A stretch of DNA of 64,000 nt from Eilatimonas milleporae (GTDB taxonomy: Bacteria; Pseudomonadota; Alphaproteobacteria; Sphingomonadales; Kordiimonadaceae), in NCBI RefSeq assembly GCF_003688555.1, contig NZ_REFR01000009.1, positions 496,001 through 560,000 on the forward strand, in the 5' to 3' direction. A program made the translations under genes and the position numbers. Shown here one piece after another: positions 17,930 to 25,972 of this stretch; positions within the stretch are counted from its first letter, which is position 1; each line of letters begins with the position of its first letter. The notes below the pieces were generated by a model. The model made no database searches. It was not told where the DNA came from and saw only the letters and a list, made by a program, of their open reading frames with translations.

Positions 17930-18436
17930 ATGAGAGAGCGCATTTCCGTTAATGTCAGTATCCCTCTTGAACTGGCGGAAGCCCTTATCGAGCACGGCCC
18001 CGATTTAATCGACGGACTAAAAGCCTCTGTTGAGGAAGTATACAAACGGCAAGCGGAAGACGCTCGCCGTCTCGCATGGCAGGAAGAACGCCTTGCGCAA
18101 CATTGGCGGAATTGCATCCAAGCCTATCGAATGTACCGCCGTCTCCAACCCAGTATGGGCGCAGCAGGCGCGTATCCGGTCATCGCTGCAAAATTTGGCT
18201 GGCCCTCTGGGGTGGTCAGTGCCTTCGTTCGGCAGCGCCGAAAAAAGGTGAACGATTATCTTAAAAGCCGTCGTCTGGCTTCTGTCCATCGGATGGTACT
18301 GGAAGGACGAACGGACAGCGAGATAGCTGGACATCTAGGCGTAAGCCTGCGGACTGTCGCAAGGTTTTTGAAGGAAATCAGAGGCGACAGCAGTCTCATC
18401 AGGCAAATCTATAAAAATACGGAGGGCGTTCAATGA
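17930..18436 (+). CDS. Hypothetical protein with C-terminal helix-turn-helix
   Basis: 168 residues. The start ATGAGAGAGCGC follows ATGGAGGCACGCT, giving a GGAGG site. The N-terminal third (LELAEALIEHGPDLIDGLKA) is helical and charged. The C-terminal SEIAGHLGVSLRTVARFLKEI is a good helix-turn-helix of the sigma-4/recombinase type, so DNA binding is likely. It is the first gene inside the element and its stop overlaps a following ATG at 18433. Family not recognised. Possible roles are regulation of the element or replication accessory, both inference. Confidence 0.6.
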   Translation: MRERISVNVSIPLELAEALIEHGPDLIDGLKASVEEVYKRQAEDARRLAWQEERLAQHWRNCIQAYRMYRRLQPSMGAAGAYPVIAAKFGWPSGVVSAFVRQRRKKVNDYLKSRRLASVHRMVLEGRTDSEIAGHLGVSLRTVARFLKEIRGDSSLIRQIYKNTEGVQ

Positions 18437-18624
18437 CCTCCGCTCTTGTAGTCTTCTCCACACATTTCAGAACAGGCACTTCAGACGTCATGTCACAGCC
18501 TCGCCACGGTGGCGCGATAGCGCCAGTGGTGCGGGCGGGGCTTGACTTGGCGGCGGCTCCTTACGCTGTCGACCCGGTCGGCAGGGACAAAGACCCTGCT
18601 GACCTGCCTAGCGGCGAGCGTTAT
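18433..18624 (+). other. Ambiguous frame and stem-loop between HTH gene and membrane-protein gene
   Basis: An ATG at 18433 overlaps the upstream stop (ATGA) and opens a frame that does not close until 19242. Beyond about 18620 it only mirrors the opposite-strand gene. The first 60 codons could be a real small gene fused by chance to that open frame, but nothing recognisable is encoded. A hairpin with arms at 18576-18586 and 18594-18604 lies in this segment and is listed separately. Confidence 0.3.
18576..18604. repeat. Stem-loop, candidate replication or transfer origin structure
   Basis: Arms GGTCGGCAGGG and CCCTGCTGACC (one G-T pair) enclose a 7-nt loop ACAAAGA. No T run follows on either strand, so it does not look like a simple terminator. 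Rolling-circle origins usually expose the nick site in such a loop, and the Rep gene lies 640 bp downstream. Confidence 0.4.
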
Positions 18625-19218
18625 TTAATCATTTTTGACACTTATCTCATCCACCAAACCGCCATCTTGGATATTTGTCGCCCATTTGTTTATGGTTTCT
18701 GCGTTCTTAATTATGCTCCTCTTGAAATCAGCCGATTTTTCCGAATCTCTTCCAAAATAAAACAAAAAATTCAAGTTTCTTTTGTAAGCAGAAATATAGT
18801 ATCCAGTTGCGCGACCTACAACATTTGTGATTATTTTTATTTCTTTATCAGTAATAAAACATCCCGCCACTTTAGTTTTTACAAATTTATCTTCATCTTT
18901 AACACTATTAAGATAATCTATTACAACATCTGTCGTTCTTATCAATTTAGGAAATATATCACTAAGACTCGCGTGCTTTCGGGCACTTTCAGCACTTTTA
19001 TTTTCTCTGATTTGTCGGTCTGTCGAGTAATAGACAGCTGCGGCACCTATAAGTGCTGCGCCTATAGCGATAACTCCAGTGATCAATGTTTGCCATTTAG
19101 CAACACCTACCCACCAAATGGCAGGTGTTGTAGCAAGCCATCCACCTATGAAACCACTTATAATAGCTGTGACAAATATTACGCACAGCCAAATGTAGGT
19201 TTGTCCACTCATTCTCAT
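18625..19218 (-). CDS. Hypothetical two-TM membrane protein of the element
   Basis: 197 residues from GTG or ATG near 19218 (a second Met at residue 3 is also possible). Two N-terminal transmembrane segments (YIWLCVIFVTAIISGFIGGW and LITGVIAIGAALIGAAAVYY) are followed by a long, mostly hydrophilic and Lys/Asp-rich cytoplasmic part with no familiar motif. It is the only leftward gene in the element and is strongly AT-rich, unlike the host genes, so it probably came from a different source. Similar short two-TM proteins occur as cargo in many mobile elements. The function is unknown. Confidence 0.6.
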   Translation of the reverse strand: MRMSGQTYIWLCVIFVTAIISGFIGGWLATTPAIWWVGVAKWQTLITGVIAIGAALIGAAAVYYSTDRQIRENKSAESARKHASLSDIFPKLIRTTDVVIDYLNSVKDEDKFVKTKVAGCFITDKEIKIITNVVGRATGYYISAYKRNLNFLFYFGRDSEKSADFKRSIIKNAETINKWATNIQDGGLVDEISVKND

Positions 19219-19238
19219 TTCCCCCTGCGAGCCGCATC

Positions 19239-20513
19239 ATGACGCGGCCCCTTGAAAGTATCGCAAGCAGTGTTGAAAGTATCGCAAGCAGTGTTGCCGC
19301 TGAAGAAAGCCTTAGGTCGAAAAGGCACCGACTGCGGCGTGTAGCATCAAAGCTGCTTCCTCATGAGCGCGTCAAGGGCTGCGGGCACAAGCGCACAAGC
19401 CAAACCGTCGATGTTCACAGGTCTGCCACCGGCGCACATTTCGTCGGCGTCGAAACATGTGGCTCCGTCTGGCACTGCCCGGTCTGCGCCGCAAAGGTTG
19501 CCGAGAAACGCCGTGAGGAGGTCGCCACGGCTATTGAGGGGGCGAAGGATGAAGGCGGTGCGTCCTACATGCTCACGCTCACTATGTGCCATGACAGGGC
19601 CGACAAGCTGGCATTTCTGAAAGAAATCATCGCCAACTCATGGCGTGCCGTGCAGAACCGCCGTGCGTATCGTGCTCTTAAAGCACGCCTTTCGGTTCGC
19701 GGCACCGTCCGCGCTCTTGAAGTCACGCATGGCAAGGCCAACGGCTGGCATCCTCATCTGCATATCCTGTTTGTTGCAAAGCGGCCTCTTTGCGAACATG
19801 AAATCGAGGAAACGCGGCTTGCGCTCTATGAAATCTGGTCGGACGTCCTAGGCAAGCGCGCTGATCGCTATGTTGCTCTAGATGCCCTCGACTTTCGGCC
19901 AGCGCACGCATCTGACTATGTGACCAAATGGGGCGCTGACCGTGAGCTTGTGAAAGGGCAACAAAAAGACGGGCATGGTTCCCGCACACCTTGGCAACTT
20001 CTGGAAGATTATCAGAAGGGAGACCGCTGGGCAGGCCGGCTGTTTAAAGAATATGCCCATGCCTTCAAAGGGGCACGCCAGCTTACATGGTCCAAGGGCC
20101 TCAAAGACCATTTCTGTATTGGCGAGATCAGCGATGAAGAAGCCGCCCAAAAGGCCGAGGAAGCAAGTCCTGAATTGCCATTGAGTGACGGCATGAAGGA
20201 AGGACGTATCGGCACGCTGGATGCCAGGACATTTGATGCAGTCTACCGCCTTAACCTGACAGCTTCTGTACTGGACGCGGCCCATGAAGGCGGCTGGCAA
20301 GGGGTATGCGATCTACTGTCTAGACACGGCCTTAAAAACGCTCTGGATGACAGCTGGAGCATGCCACAACCGCCCAAACCCTCAAAACCTTCTCACCCGA
20401 AATATTATGTCAAATGCAGCAAGGAGGACTTTCTCGGAGACCTCCCTGTGCATGGCCCCGGGAACACCCCCAACAATACAGGGGGGCGTCCCGGAGAATT
20501 CCCCAAACCCTAG
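19239..20513 (+). CDS. Rolling-circle replication initiator (Rep_1 family, HUH endonuclease)
   Basis: 424 residues. The three Rep motifs occur in order: motif 1 ASYMLTLTMCH (about 106-116), motif 2 GWHPHLHILF (HUH metal site, about 166-175) and motif 3 SDYVTKWG with the candidate nicking tyrosine in YxxK (about 225). A zinc-finger-like CGSVWHCPVCAAKV precedes motif 1. Rep_1 proteins nick one strand at a double-strand origin and start rolling-circle replication, and some also act as relaxases during mobilisation. The N-terminus encodes a duplicated ESIASSV heptad from a 21-bp tandem repeat. No strong ribosome site is seen before 19239, so a later start after the repeat is possible. The Pro-rich tail is probably disordered. 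Confidence 0.85.
   Translation: MTRPLESIASSVESIASSVAAEESLRSKRHRLRRVASKLLPHERVKGCGHKRTSQTVDVHRSATGAHFVGVETCGSVWHCPVCAAKVAEKRREEVATAIEGAKDEGGASYMLTLTMCHDRADKLAFLKEIIANSWRAVQNRRAYRALKARLSVRGTVRALEVTHGKANGWHPHLHILFVAKRPLCEHEIEETRLALYEIWSDVLGKRADRYVALDALDFRPAHASDYVTKWGADRELVKGQQKDGHGSRTPWQLLEDYQKGDRWAGRLFKEYAHAFKGARQLTWSKGLKDHFCIGEISDEEAAQKAEEASPELPLSDGMKEGRIGTLDARTFDAVYRLNLTASVLDAAHEGGWQGVCDLLSRHGLKNALDDSWSMPQPPKPSKPSHPKYYVKCSKEDFLGDLPVHGPGNTPNNTGGRPGEFPKP
19252..19293. repeat. 21-bp tandem duplication at the start of rep
   Basis: Two exact head-to-tail copies of a 21-bp unit (TTGAAAGTATCGCAAGCAGTG region) at 19252-19272 and 19273-19293. In frame they encode the repeated ESIASSV. They could be iteron-like Rep sites or a recent slippage duplication. 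Confidence 0.7.
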
Positions 20514-20578
20514 AGAAACTGCGGCTTTCCAGCCACGGGGAATGCTGGTGACACCGCATATTGAAAAGGAGACTTCTT

Positions 20579-21307
20579 ATGGAAACCACATCTGAAATTG
20601 GCAAACGCCTGAAAGCTGCAAGGGAGAATGCACGTTACTCCCGAACACAACTTGCCAAGGTAACGGGCATTCCCGCCAAAACCATTGAAAAATATGAATA
20701 TGGGACCACAGACCCGTCTGTTACGCGCCTTCTGAAAATGGCACAGGTTCTCGGCACATCAGCTATTGACTTGATCGCCGGTGAAGACCTCAGCTTGGAT
20801 AATGATGAGCCGGTGATAGTGAAGCAACTCGATCAGCTTGACCATATGCGTGAGGATGGACTTGCCAAGTACTGGCGTGAATTTCCGGCTTTGCTAGCAT
20901 CTACCGAGGAAAAGCTCGCGATAATCTCAGTGCCTGATCTACTCGATATTGCCGAGGATCGGGGTCTTGTCGATTTACCGACCGTTCAACACATTGAACG
21001 CCTCGCTTTAGAGGGAGCGGATAAGCCACAGGCGCTTTGCAAAGAGATAGCAAATCGGATTGTTGATACGCTCTATTTCGGAGCGGACTTATACGCTGTG
21101 GAGAGGAAAGAACTTGAAAGGCTGGCGAAGATTTTAGGTGTTCAACCTGAAGGAACCGCGATCTTCTTTTGGGGTTGGTCGAACGACGAGGAATTGATTG
21201 GAGCCCTTCGTCATAAGCTCCGGCAAGACGCATGGCAAACAGGGGAAGGCAGTCCCCACATGCCAATGCAATTTCCTCTGAATGAAAATGATGAGGTGGC
21301 CGTTTAG
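20579..21307 (+). CDS. XRE-family HTH regulator with long C-terminal domain
   Basis: 242 residues. ATG 20579 is chosen over 20561 because AAAAGGAG stands at the right distance before it. Residues about 5-60 form an XRE/Cro helix-turn-helix (IGKRLKAARENARYSRTQLA ... IPAKTIEKYEYG). The remaining 180 residues are helical and acidic, with no motif I recognise (VERKELERLAKILGV resembles a second short helix pair). It is likely a repressor of element functions or a signal-responsive switch, by analogy with phage and ICE regulators. It is followed by an AT-rich gap with an inverted repeat and a second XRE gene. Confidence 0.75.
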   Translation: METTSEIGKRLKAARENARYSRTQLAKVTGIPAKTIEKYEYGTTDPSVTRLLKMAQVLGTSAIDLIAGEDLSLDNDEPVIVKQLDQLDHMREDGLAKYWREFPALLASTEEKLAIISVPDLLDIAEDRGLVDLPTVQHIERLALEGADKPQALCKEIANRIVDTLYFGADLYAVERKELERLAKILGVQPEGTAIFFWGWSNDEELIGALRHKLRQDAWQTGEGSPHMPMQFPLNENDEVAV

Positions 21308-21326
21308 ACGGCCTCTCACCATACAA

Positions 21327-21425
21327 CACTAAAAAGTAAAATTTAAAAATACAATATTATCAATGTACTACATAAAATTTCTCCCAATTAATATTTTTTT
21401 GGTGTCGCGTCTTTACTTTTTAGTG
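21327..21425. promoter_or_regulatory. Paired inverted repeat in AT-rich leader of the second XRE gene
   Basis: CACTAAAAAGTAAA (21327-21340) is repeated in perfect inverted form as TTTACTTTTTAGTG (21412-21425), around 71 nt of very AT-rich DNA. Each arm contains a small dyad ACT-N4-AGT. The site ends 22 bp before the ATG at 21447. It fits a pair of operator sites for an XRE repressor, or a DNA-unwinding region. Confidence 0.6.
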
Positions 21426-21446
21426 ACTCCGGGGGAAGTTATCTGC

Positions 21447-22232
21447 ATGGCAAGAGTAGACAAATTCACCGAAGTCCGTGCGCGCAAACCTTTGGGCCAC
21501 ATACTGCAAGAGGCACGCCTTACAAAAGGCTGGTCGCGTAAGGAATTAAGCAAACGTACTGGCGTTGGGGAAAACTCAATCGTCAGATATGAAAAGGCTG
21601 GAATTGAAGAGGGTGGCCAATATCCGCAAGCCTATAAGCTTGCCTTAATTTGTCATCATCTTGGGGTTTCCGCTGCCGAGGCGATGTGGTCGATGCTACC
21701 AGAGAAGGAATATGACGCTAGATCGTGGGAAGACAGTGAGTACTTAGAAAATCATCCTCATCACGCTTTTTTGCAAGAACAATATGTCCAGATGCTAGAG
21801 GATATTCATTTTCTCAAACACGTAACACGCCTCGCATTAGATGAGGAATATCCTTTGTATGAAGGTGAGTACGAATGGTTCAAAGAAGAGGCATTACGCA
21901 AGATTAACCGACTTGATGCGTGGGAAGATAGACAAGCTGTTTTAGGAATGATCCATTTTGAATTTGGAGGCGCTGTATTCCCGGGGCCGACGGCAGATGA
22001 TCATTGGCTCCACGACATTCGAGATGGAACAAGCTCCGAATTTATGAAGCATGCGCACATCCTTAAAGGACTTCGGGCAAAGGAGGTGCTCGAAGGCGCA
22101 CTAGAGAAACTCAAAAAACTATCACCTTACCTTTTTAGAGAAAAAGAGCCCAAGGAGACAGGTTTGGCCGCCAACTCCTTAGGCTCTGATGCATCAAAAC
22201 CAACCAAAGACACCGGAGGCGCTGATGGCTGA
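21447..22232 (+). CDS. Second XRE-family HTH protein of the element
   Basis: 261 residues from ATG 21447, preceded by GGGGGAAG; an upstream ATG at 21363 lies in AT-rich leader DNA and was not used. The N-terminal HTH is clear (LGHILQEARLTKGWSRKELS, GVGENSIVRYEKAG). The middle is rich in Glu, Tyr and His (WEDSEYLENHPHHAFLQEQY), and the C-terminus is polar and probably flexible. The C-terminal part matches nothing I know, and differs from the C-terminal part of the first XRE protein. The gene's 3' end overlaps the excisionase-like gene by 8 nt, so the two are probably cotranslated. It is likely a regulator of excision or integration. Confidence 0.72.
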   Translation: MARVDKFTEVRARKPLGHILQEARLTKGWSRKELSKRTGVGENSIVRYEKAGIEEGGQYPQAYKLALICHHLGVSAAEAMWSMLPEKEYDARSWEDSEYLENHPHHAFLQEQYVQMLEDIHFLKHVTRLALDEEYPLYEGEYEWFKEEALRKINRLDAWEDRQAVLGMIHFEFGGAVFPGPTADDHWLHDIRDGTSSEFMKHAHILKGLRAKEVLEGALEKLKKLSPYLFREKEPKETGLAANSLGSDASKPTKDTGGADG

Positions 22233-22521
22233 TAGTGACGTCAAAGAGTTTACTTCGGAACGCAACGCTCTGCAATCGAACTCTGGCCGTTTGGCAATCC
22301 CTCTTACAGAGCAGTTAAGCTGGTCTGCCAAGGAAGCCGCAGCCGCTTGCGGCGTCTCTGCTTCCACATTCTCGGCTTGGGTGCGTCAAGGCTTGATGCC
22401 ACAGCCATGGAAGGGGACGAAACGCTACTCTGCCGCCCAAATCCGGCAAGCCTTCAGTGTCATGGATGAACAAAATGCCTTCGTCAGCTCTCTAGACATG
22501 TGGAGGGCCAACCGTGGCTGA
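22225..22521 (+). CDS. Excisionase/AlpA-like small DNA-binding protein
   Basis: 98 residues from ATG 22225, with GGAGG upstream. It carries a MerR-like winged-helix core, WSAKEAAAACGVSASTFSAW followed by PQPWKGTKRYSAAQIRQAF, as in AlpA/Xis proteins that assist tyrosine recombinases in excision or regulate the integrase gene. It overlaps the XRE gene before it and the integrase after it (8 nt each), the tight coupling expected for xis-int pairs. Assignment as excisionase is based on size, fold and position. Confidence 0.7.
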   Translation: MADSDVKEFTSERNALQSNSGRLAIPLTEQLSWSAKEAAAACGVSASTFSAWVRQGLMPQPWKGTKRYSAAQIRQAFSVMDEQNAFVSSLDMWRANRG

Positions 22522-23608
22522 TTTCCGCCCAAAGGGTATTTTCCAAACGCATAAGACACTCGCGGACGGCACGCGCCGCACATACTGGTATCATCGCGCC
22601 AGCCGTCAACGCCTCCCCGGCGAGCCGGGCTCTGAAGAATTTATGGCGGCCTATGTCAAGGCTGAAACCAGCATTAAAAGCACAGATCGCAATGAAGGCA
22701 CCTTAAAGGGGCTTATCCAACGCTACGTGACCAGCCCTGAATTTGAAGACCTGCGGGAACGCACTCGAAAAGATTACGGTCGCATGATCCGCAAGATTGA
22801 AGATGCCTTCGGCGACCTGCCAGTCGACGCGCTTAACGACCCCCGGATCAGAATGGACTTCAAGGACTGGCGCGATAAACTGGGCAAGTCCTCCCGCCGT
22901 CAAGCGGATTATGCTCTGTCCGTTCTGTCGATCATTCTCAACTGGTCGGTAGATCGCGGCTTCATTCATCACAATTACGCGCTTCGCCCTGGTAAGCTTT
23001 ACGGTGTTAATCGAGCAGATAAAGTCTGGTCAGAGGAACAAATAAATGCGTTCCTCGCATATGCTACTCCTGCCTTACGCCTTGCCTTGATTTTGGCCCG
23101 GGATACGGGCCAGCGACAGGGTGACTTGCTGCGTCTGACATGGTCGGCCTATGACGGTGAATGGATCAGGCTCACTCAATCGAAAACAGGCAAGCATGTT
23201 GAAATCTATGTCAGCGATGAACTGAAAGCAGAGCTTGAAGCCACCAAAGCGAAACAACGTGGCGCTGTTACGATCCTGACGCGCTCAGACGGCCAGCCGT
23301 GGAAAGAGGACCATTTCCGCCATGAATGGCGCCGGGTGACGCTCGCAGCAAACTTGGACGGCCTACGCTTCAACGACCTGCGAGGAACCCTCGTTATCCG
23401 TCTGGCTGAGGCTGGCTGTGAAATCCCTGAAATCTGCTCCATCACAGGGCACTCATTGAAGTCCGCCCACACAATTCTGGAAGCTTACTGGTCAGCAACT
23501 GGCAAGCAGTCCAGTGCCGCCATTCACAAGCTGGAAGCGGCACGCAAGACGATTTCTGCAAACCAAACTGCAAACCGAAGCAAATTAGGGAGGAGTGATA
23601 ATGCTTAA
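22514..23608 (+). CDS. Tyrosine recombinase (integrase) of the element
   Basis: 364 residues from GTG 22514. A core-binding domain (about 70-150) precedes the catalytic domain. Catalytic positions read Arg in DTGQRQGDLLRLTW, Lys in SKTGKH, Arg in RFNDLRGT, His in SITGHS and Tyr in ILEAYW. The usual first residue of the HxxR box is Asn here instead of His. The gene ends 16 bp before the tRNA-Met attachment site it would recognise, the standard int-att arrangement. It should integrate the circular element into the anticodon-loop half of the tRNA gene. The short tail after the Tyr box (KLEAARKTIS) is Ser/Asn-rich. Confidence 0.92.
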   Translation: MADFRPKGIFQTHKTLADGTRRTYWYHRASRQRLPGEPGSEEFMAAYVKAETSIKSTDRNEGTLKGLIQRYVTSPEFEDLRERTRKDYGRMIRKIEDAFGDLPVDALNDPRIRMDFKDWRDKLGKSSRRQADYALSVLSIILNWSVDRGFIHHNYALRPGKLYGVNRADKVWSEEQINAFLAYATPALRLALILARDTGQRQGDLLRLTWSAYDGEWIRLTQSKTGKHVEIYVSDELKAELEATKAKQRGAVTILTRSDGQPWKEDHFRHEWRRVTLAANLDGLRFNDLRGTLVIRLAEAGCEIPEICSITGHSLKSAHTILEAYWSATGKQSSAAIHKLEAARKTISANQTANRSKLGRSDNA

Positions 23609-23623
23609 GTCTTTGAAATTCAA

Positions 23624-23700
23624 TGGTAGCGGAGGAGGGACTCGAACCCCCGACACGCGGATTATGATTCCGCTGCTCTAACCAGCTGAGCTACTCCGCC
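23624..23700 (-). tRNA. tRNA-Met (anticodon CAT), intact, carries attR
   Basis: Read leftward from 23700, the 77-nt cloverleaf has acceptor GGCGGAG, D arm GCTCAGCTGGTTAGAGC, anticodon stem GCGGA/TCCGC around loop ATCATAA (anticodon CAT), T arm GGGGGTTCGAGTCCC, discriminator A and an encoded CCA. The first acceptor pair is G-T. With this loop it is elongator tRNA-Met, unless the C is lysidine-modified to read Ile; the initiator form is excluded by the absence of the three G-C anticodon-stem pairs. Positions 23624-23668 are the right attachment repeat, so the gene was rebuilt by the element's own 3' half. Confidence 0.95.
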
Positions 23701-23847
23701 CCGAACATGGGGCCCAAGGGTGGGCCCGAAAGGACAGCCCCAGCATATCGCCGGAGCCCGCGTCATATATCGAATAGGGCTTCACCCCGTCAAGTCGCAA
23801 TTTGCCCTGCATCGGGGTCAAACAGCCGCGCAGTGGGAACGACACCG

Positions 23848-24279
23848 TCAGGCCTGGGCGATATAGGCGCGCATGGCGTCCGCTTCGGCCTGTACGTCCT
23901 CCAGCCGGTTCTTGACGATATCGCCGATCGACACGATGCCGACCAGGGCGCCGTCGTCCAGCACCGGCAGGTGGCGGATGCGGTTTTCCGTCATCACCGA
24001 CATGACCTGCTGGATCGTATCGTCGCAGGAACAGGTGATGACACCGGTGACCATCAGGCCGGCCACCGTGCCGGCCAGCGCGCCGTCCCCCTTTTCATGC
24101 AGCGCGCGCACAATATCGCGTTCCGACAGGATGCCGTCGATGGTGCGCCCGTCATCGCTGACCACCAGCGCCCCCACATTGTGCCGGGCCAGACCGGCGA
24201 CGGCCTCCCGCACGCTGGCCTGGGTGGAAATCGTATGCACGGGGCCTTTGCCCCCGCCCAATATAGTTGCGACTGACAT
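23848..24279 (-). CDS. CBS-domain protein
   Basis: 143 residues from ATG 24279, with GGAGGGAG upstream; the open frame extends further but without coding signs. It consists of two CBS motifs in tandem (HTISTQASVREAVAGLARHN ... GILSERDIVRAL, and TCSCDDTIQQVMSVMTENRI ... GIVSIGDIVKNRL), forming one Bateman module. Such modules bind adenine nucleotides and sense energy state; stand-alone versions are often of unknown role. It lies between the tRNA-Met gene and mnmA, both on the same strand, but the gaps argue against an operon. Confidence 0.88.
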   Translation of the reverse strand: MSVATILGGGKGPVHTISTQASVREAVAGLARHNVGALVVSDDGRTIDGILSERDIVRALHEKGDGALAGTVAGLMVTGVITCSCDDTIQQVMSVMTENRIRHLPVLDDGALVGIVSIGDIVKNRLEDVQAEADAMRAYIAQA

Positions 24280-24451
24280 CGGTTTCTCCCTCCATGGCGG
24301 ACGGTCCGCGATACGGAGCCCGCCGTCATGTCCCGCCGACAGTATACCACGCCGGCCTGACCGTGCCAAAATGTGGCGGACCGGTGATGCATTCTGCACG
24401 TCGGATAGAGGGCCGGAGGGAGCATCGGCCCGTGTTCAAATAGTCTGGCGG

Positions 24452-25666
24452 TCAGGCGGCGGCCAGCCGGGGGTCGGCGCTGACGGCCTTGCCGATCCAG
24501 CCGCCGCCGAGGACGCGTGTGGCCGTTTCCGCGTCGTAAATAACAGCCGCCTGCCCGGCCGATACCCCGTATTCCGGCACGTCCAGCACGATATGCAGCC
24601 CGCCGTCTTCGCCGGAATGGACCCGCGCCGGCACGGCCGGACGGGTGGAGCGGATTTTCACCTGCACCGGCAGGCCATCGTCCGGGAGGGCATCGCCCAG
24701 CCAGTTGGTCTCGCGCACATGGACAGCGGCGGTGCGCAGGGCATCCCTGGGGCCGACAATCACGCGCTTGGCCGCCGGGTCCAGCTTCACCACATACAGC
24801 GGCGTGTCCTGTCCGCCGACACCGATCCCGCGCCGCTGGCCGATGGTATAGCGGACAATGCCCTCATGACTGCCGAGCACGGTGCCGTCCATATCGACGA
24901 TCTCGCCGGCTTCCATTGCGCCGGGACGCAGCCGTTCGATCACATCGACATAACGGCCCTGCGGCACAAAGCAGATGTCCTGGCTGTCGGGTTTGTCCGC
25001 GACGGTCAGGCCGAACCGTTCACCGTGCGCGCGCACCTCGGATTTTTCCATGCCTCCCAGGGGAAAGCGCAGAAAATCGATCTGCGCCTGTGTGGTGGCA
25101 AAGAGGAAATAACTCTGATCGCGGCCTGTATCGACACCGCGCAGCAGCCGCGCCCGGCCGTCCGGTCCCACATCGCGGCGCACATAATGCCCGGTCGCCA
25201 GACAGTCGGCGCCCAGATCGCGCGCGGTTTCCAGCAGATCCTTGAACTTGACCGTCTGGTTACAGCGCACGCACGGGATGGGCGTTTCGCCCCGGATATA
25301 GCTGTCGGCGAAATCCTCCATCACCTGTTCCTTGAAACGGCTTTCATAATCAAGGACATAGTGGGGGATGCCAAGGCTTTCGGACACGCGCCGGGCATCA
25401 TGAATGTCCTGCCCGGCGCAGCAGGCACCCTTTTTCTGAACGGCCACGCCGTGATCATACAGTTGCAGGGTAATCCCGACCACATCATAGCCCTGCTCGG
25501 CCAGAAGAGCCGCCGTCACACTGGAATCGACACCGCCCGACATGGCCACGACCACGCGGGTCTCCGCCGGGGGTCGGTCGAACCCGAGGCTGTTCATGCT
25601 GTGTCCGTCACTGTGTGGCATCTGGGGCATCCCGACGATCTCATCACGCGTTTGCGTATCACTCAT
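24452..25666 (-). CDS. mnmA: tRNA-specific 2-thiouridylase MnmA
   Basis: 404 residues. The N-terminal PP-loop [18 protein letters not shown] binds ATP. The catalytic Cys in [14 protein letters not shown] and the second reactive Cys in DSQDICFVP are both present and form the persulfide relay. The enzyme adds sulfur to U34 of tRNAs for Lys, Glu and Gln, using sulfur from IscS. The C-terminal half ([13 protein letters not shown]) is the tRNA-binding region. The start is taken at 25666; a shorter start at the internal Met about 23 residues on (25597) would still keep the PP-loop. Upstream DNA is shared with a divergent beta-lactamase gene. Confidence 0.95.
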   Translation of the reverse strand: MSDTQTRDEIVGMPQMPHSDGHSMNSLGFDRPPAETRVVVAMSGGVDSSVTAALLAEQGYDVVGITLQLYDHGVAVQKKGACCAGQDIHDARRVSESLGIPHYVLDYESRFKEQVMEDFADSYIRGETPIPCVRCNQTVKFKDLLETARDLGADCLATGHYVRRDVGPDGRARLLRGVDTGRDQSYFLFATTQAQIDFLRFPLGGMEKSEVRAHGERFGLTVADKPDSQDICFVPQGRYVDVIERLRPGAMEAGEIVDMDGTVLGSHEGIVRYTIGQRRGIGVGGQDTPLYVVKLDPAAKRVIVGPRDALRTAAVHVRETNWLGDALPDDGLPVQVKIRSTRPAVPARVHSGEDGGLHIVLDVPEYGVSAGQAAVIYDAETATRVLGGGWIGKAVSADPRLAAA

Positions 25667-25972
25667 TCCTTTGACTGCGCGCTATATAGGGTTTCCGTAC
25701 CCAAAGGGCAAGGAACCCGCCACACATCATAAACCGGTCGTGCCATCACCGACCCTTATCCCACCCATAAGGGAGACCGCCGATATACAGGATCGCAGGG
25801 CAGAGCCATTTGTCGGCGCAGCCCTCAAGACTGTATGCTCCGTCACCGGCCCCACCCCTAACACGTCATTAGATCACCCGATTTTCGCCTCTTTTGTTCG
25901 GCAGAAGGACACCGCCACGGACAGTGGCAGCCATTTGAAATCCATACAAATTACAAACAGGGAGGGTACGGC
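25667..25972. other. Divergent promoter region between mnmA and class D beta-lactamase
   Basis: A 306-bp gap that must hold the mnmA promoter and that of the beta-lactamase gene. No operator or regulator gene typical of inducible beta-lactamases is visible. Confidence 0.5.

Larger units (their letters stand above)
17750..23668. mobile_element. 5.9-kb integrative element in tRNA-Met with integrase and rolling-circle Rep
   Basis: The limits are two direct 45-bp repeats, 17750-17794 and 23624-23668, differing at one base (17769 T, 23643 C). The repeats lie 5,874 bp apart. The right copy is the 3' part of an intact tRNA-Met gene, from CCA to the anticodon loop; the left copy is the displaced original 3' end. 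Inside are, in order, an HTH protein, a two-TM protein (opposite strand), a Rep_1-type initiator, two XRE-family regulators, an excisionase-like protein and a tyrosine integrase next to attR. No conjugation or capsid genes are present. It should excise as a small circle able to replicate by rolling circle, and may be mobilised by helpers (inference). Confidence 0.9.

Noticed and set aside
18433-19242. 269-codon rightward frame
   Set aside because: Only the first about 60 codons could be genuine; the rest mirrors the AT-rich leftward membrane-protein gene. Not called as a gene.
17750-23668. Prophage
   Set aside because: No capsid, terminase, tail or lysis gene was found; integrase plus Rep fits a small integrative element better.
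23873-25732. 619-codon rightward frame over CBS and mnmA genes
   Set aside because: Spans two genes on the other strand that have clear motifs; shadow of high G+C.
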